Below, piece after piece: positions 4,541 to 5,392 of a stretch of DNA of 5,392 bases (position 1 is the first letter of the stretch; every line of letters starts with the position of its first letter). The notes under the pieces were generated by a model that was not told the origin of the DNA, made no database searches, and saw only the letters and a list, made by a program, of their open reading frames with translations. Source of the DNA: Nitrospirota bacterium. Its GTDB lineage: Bacteria > Nitrospirota > Thermodesulfovibrionia > Thermodesulfovibrionales > UBA1546. Both the position numbers and the translations under genes were made by a program. Location: contig SCSY01000076.1 in assembly GCA_004298625.1 (NCBI GenBank), positions 1 through 5,392 of the forward strand, in the 5' to 3' direction.

Positions 4541-5392
4541 TGAAGTCCACAGAATTTCTTAATGTGATATTCGACAGCATACGCGACCCGTTCAGCATTG
4601 TTGACCGTGATTACAAAATCATAAAGGCAAATGTCGCATACGCCAGGATGCGGAATAGGCCGGTCAAAGACCTTATCGGCAAACGGTGCCATGAGATATT
4701 ACAGAGCAGGGACAGTGTCTGCGAAGAGTGTGTAGTGGAAAAGACTTTCAGGTCAGGGGACCCCTGCGCAAAGGAAAAGTTTTTAACATTCCCTGATGGA
4801 TTAAGTCTCTGGGTTCAGATTTATACATATCCTATATTTGATGAAGAAGGCAGGGTATCCCATGTCATCGAATACACAAGAGACATCACGGATCGCAAAA
4901 AGGCGGAAGAGGAGAAAAAACGGTTAATAGAAAAACTCGAATTTCTGTCGAAGACCGACAGCCTTACCGGATTGTTGAACAGGCGCGCGCTTATTGAAAG
5001 CCTTGAATATGAAGTTGACAGGTCAAAGAGATACGGCTCTGAACTTTCCCTGATAATATGCGATATGGACTATTTCAAGGAGGTTAACGATACTTACGGC
5101 CATGTTGCAGGAGATGCGGCGCTTCAGGTTGTCTCCCGGGCCATACGCGATTCGCTCAGAGGGACGGACCTGACAGGCCGTTACGGAGGAGATGAATTTA
5201 TGGTAATCCTGCCTGAAACACCTTTTGCCGGCGCAAAGAATTTTGCGGAAAGGATTCGTTTATCCGTAAAAAAAGCCGATATCGCAATAACAGAGAAACA
5301 CAATATCAGAATGTCCCTGAGTCTCGGGGTTACATGTTTTAATGCGGCCTCCGACGACCTGGACCTCCTTGTAAAGCGCACTGATTCTGCTA
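4540..5392 (+). CDS. PAS-GGDEF protein, predicted diguanylate cyclase (cut by right edge)
   Basis: The frame is open from ATG 4540 to the right edge (284 residues seen). Residues about 1-118 form a PAS sensor domain (FDSIRDPFSIVDRDYKIIKAN at 11-31, ending YTRDITDRKKAEE). Then come a short charged helical linker (about 119-137) and a GGDEF domain beginning SKTDSLTGLLNRR. Catalytic features of a diguanylate cyclase, which joins two GTP into c-di-GMP, are present: D175 and the DYFKEVNDTYGHVAGD stretch (177-192), and an intact GGDEF (216-220). The product-inhibition I-site RxxD is also intact (R207-D210, five residues before GGDEF). The PAS part carries four cysteines, C50, C61, C64 and C76, including a CxxC. 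No membrane segment is seen, so it is probably a soluble sensor-cyclase. It starts two bases after the DUF4912 stop without a ribosome site, so it is likely translated by coupling. Whether another domain such as EAL follows is beyond the window. Confidence 0.93.
   Translation, partial: MKSTEFLNVIFDSIRDPFSIVDRDYKIIKANVAYARMRNRPVKDLIGKRCHEILQSRDSVCEECVVEKTFRSGDPCAKEKFLTFPDGLSLWVQIYTYPIFDEEGRVSHVIEYTRDITDRKKAEEEKKRLIEKLEFLSKTDSLTGLLNRRALIESLEYEVDRSKRYGSELSLIICDMDYFKEVNDTYGHVAGDAALQVVSRAIRDSLRGTDLTGRYGGDEFMVILPETPFAGAKNFAERIRLSVKKADIAITEKHNIRMSLSLGVTCFNAASDDLDLLVKRTDSA

Overview
The window is a moderate-GC bacterial segment with compact gene packing and no intergenic gap longer than about 100 bases. 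Codon use is rich in AGG/AGA and ATA. That codon use, a DUF4912 protein, a PAS-GGDEF protein with cysteine-rich PAS insertions and a conserved hypothetical of the 'MYIRFVIN' type all fit a free-living Nitrospirota or deltaproteobacteria-like anaerobe. This placement is an inference from gene style, not a proven taxonomy.

Left third, minus strand (1-976): a conserved hypothetical protein runs off the left edge. It sits behind a textbook-perfect sigma70 promoter (TTGACA, 17 bp, TATAAT). Upstream of it lies a type II toxin-antitoxin pair: a ribbon-helix-helix antitoxin followed by a VapC-type PIN-domain RNase toxin with an ATGA stop/start overlap. Its promoter carries a near-perfect palindrome over the -10 box, the likely autoregulatory operator.

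Middle and right, plus strand (985-5392): the 96-base divergent gap also holds a strong promoter for polA. Its TATAAT box ends six bases before the polA start codon, so the polA message is predicted to be leaderless. polA encodes a full three-domain DNA polymerase I of 880 residues; the residues expected for the 5' nuclease, proofreading exonuclease and polymerase active sites are all visible. Forty-six bases further on, behind a good Shine-Dalgarno, comes a protein with a very lysine-rich tail of about 120 residues joined to a DUF4912 domain. Two bases after its stop starts a PAS-GGDEF protein (predicted diguanylate cyclase, cut by the right edge), with no Shine-Dalgarno and a small inverted repeat across the stop/start junction. 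The three plus-strand genes look like one transcription unit, since no terminator or convincing internal promoter is visible.

No tRNA, rRNA, CRISPR array, insertion sequence or complete novel defence system is visible. The most interesting signals are regulatory: the back-to-back vapBC/polA control region, the leaderless polA, the hairpin-coupled GGDEF start, and the unexplained pairing of a lysine-tailed DUF4912 protein with polA and a c-di-GMP enzyme.
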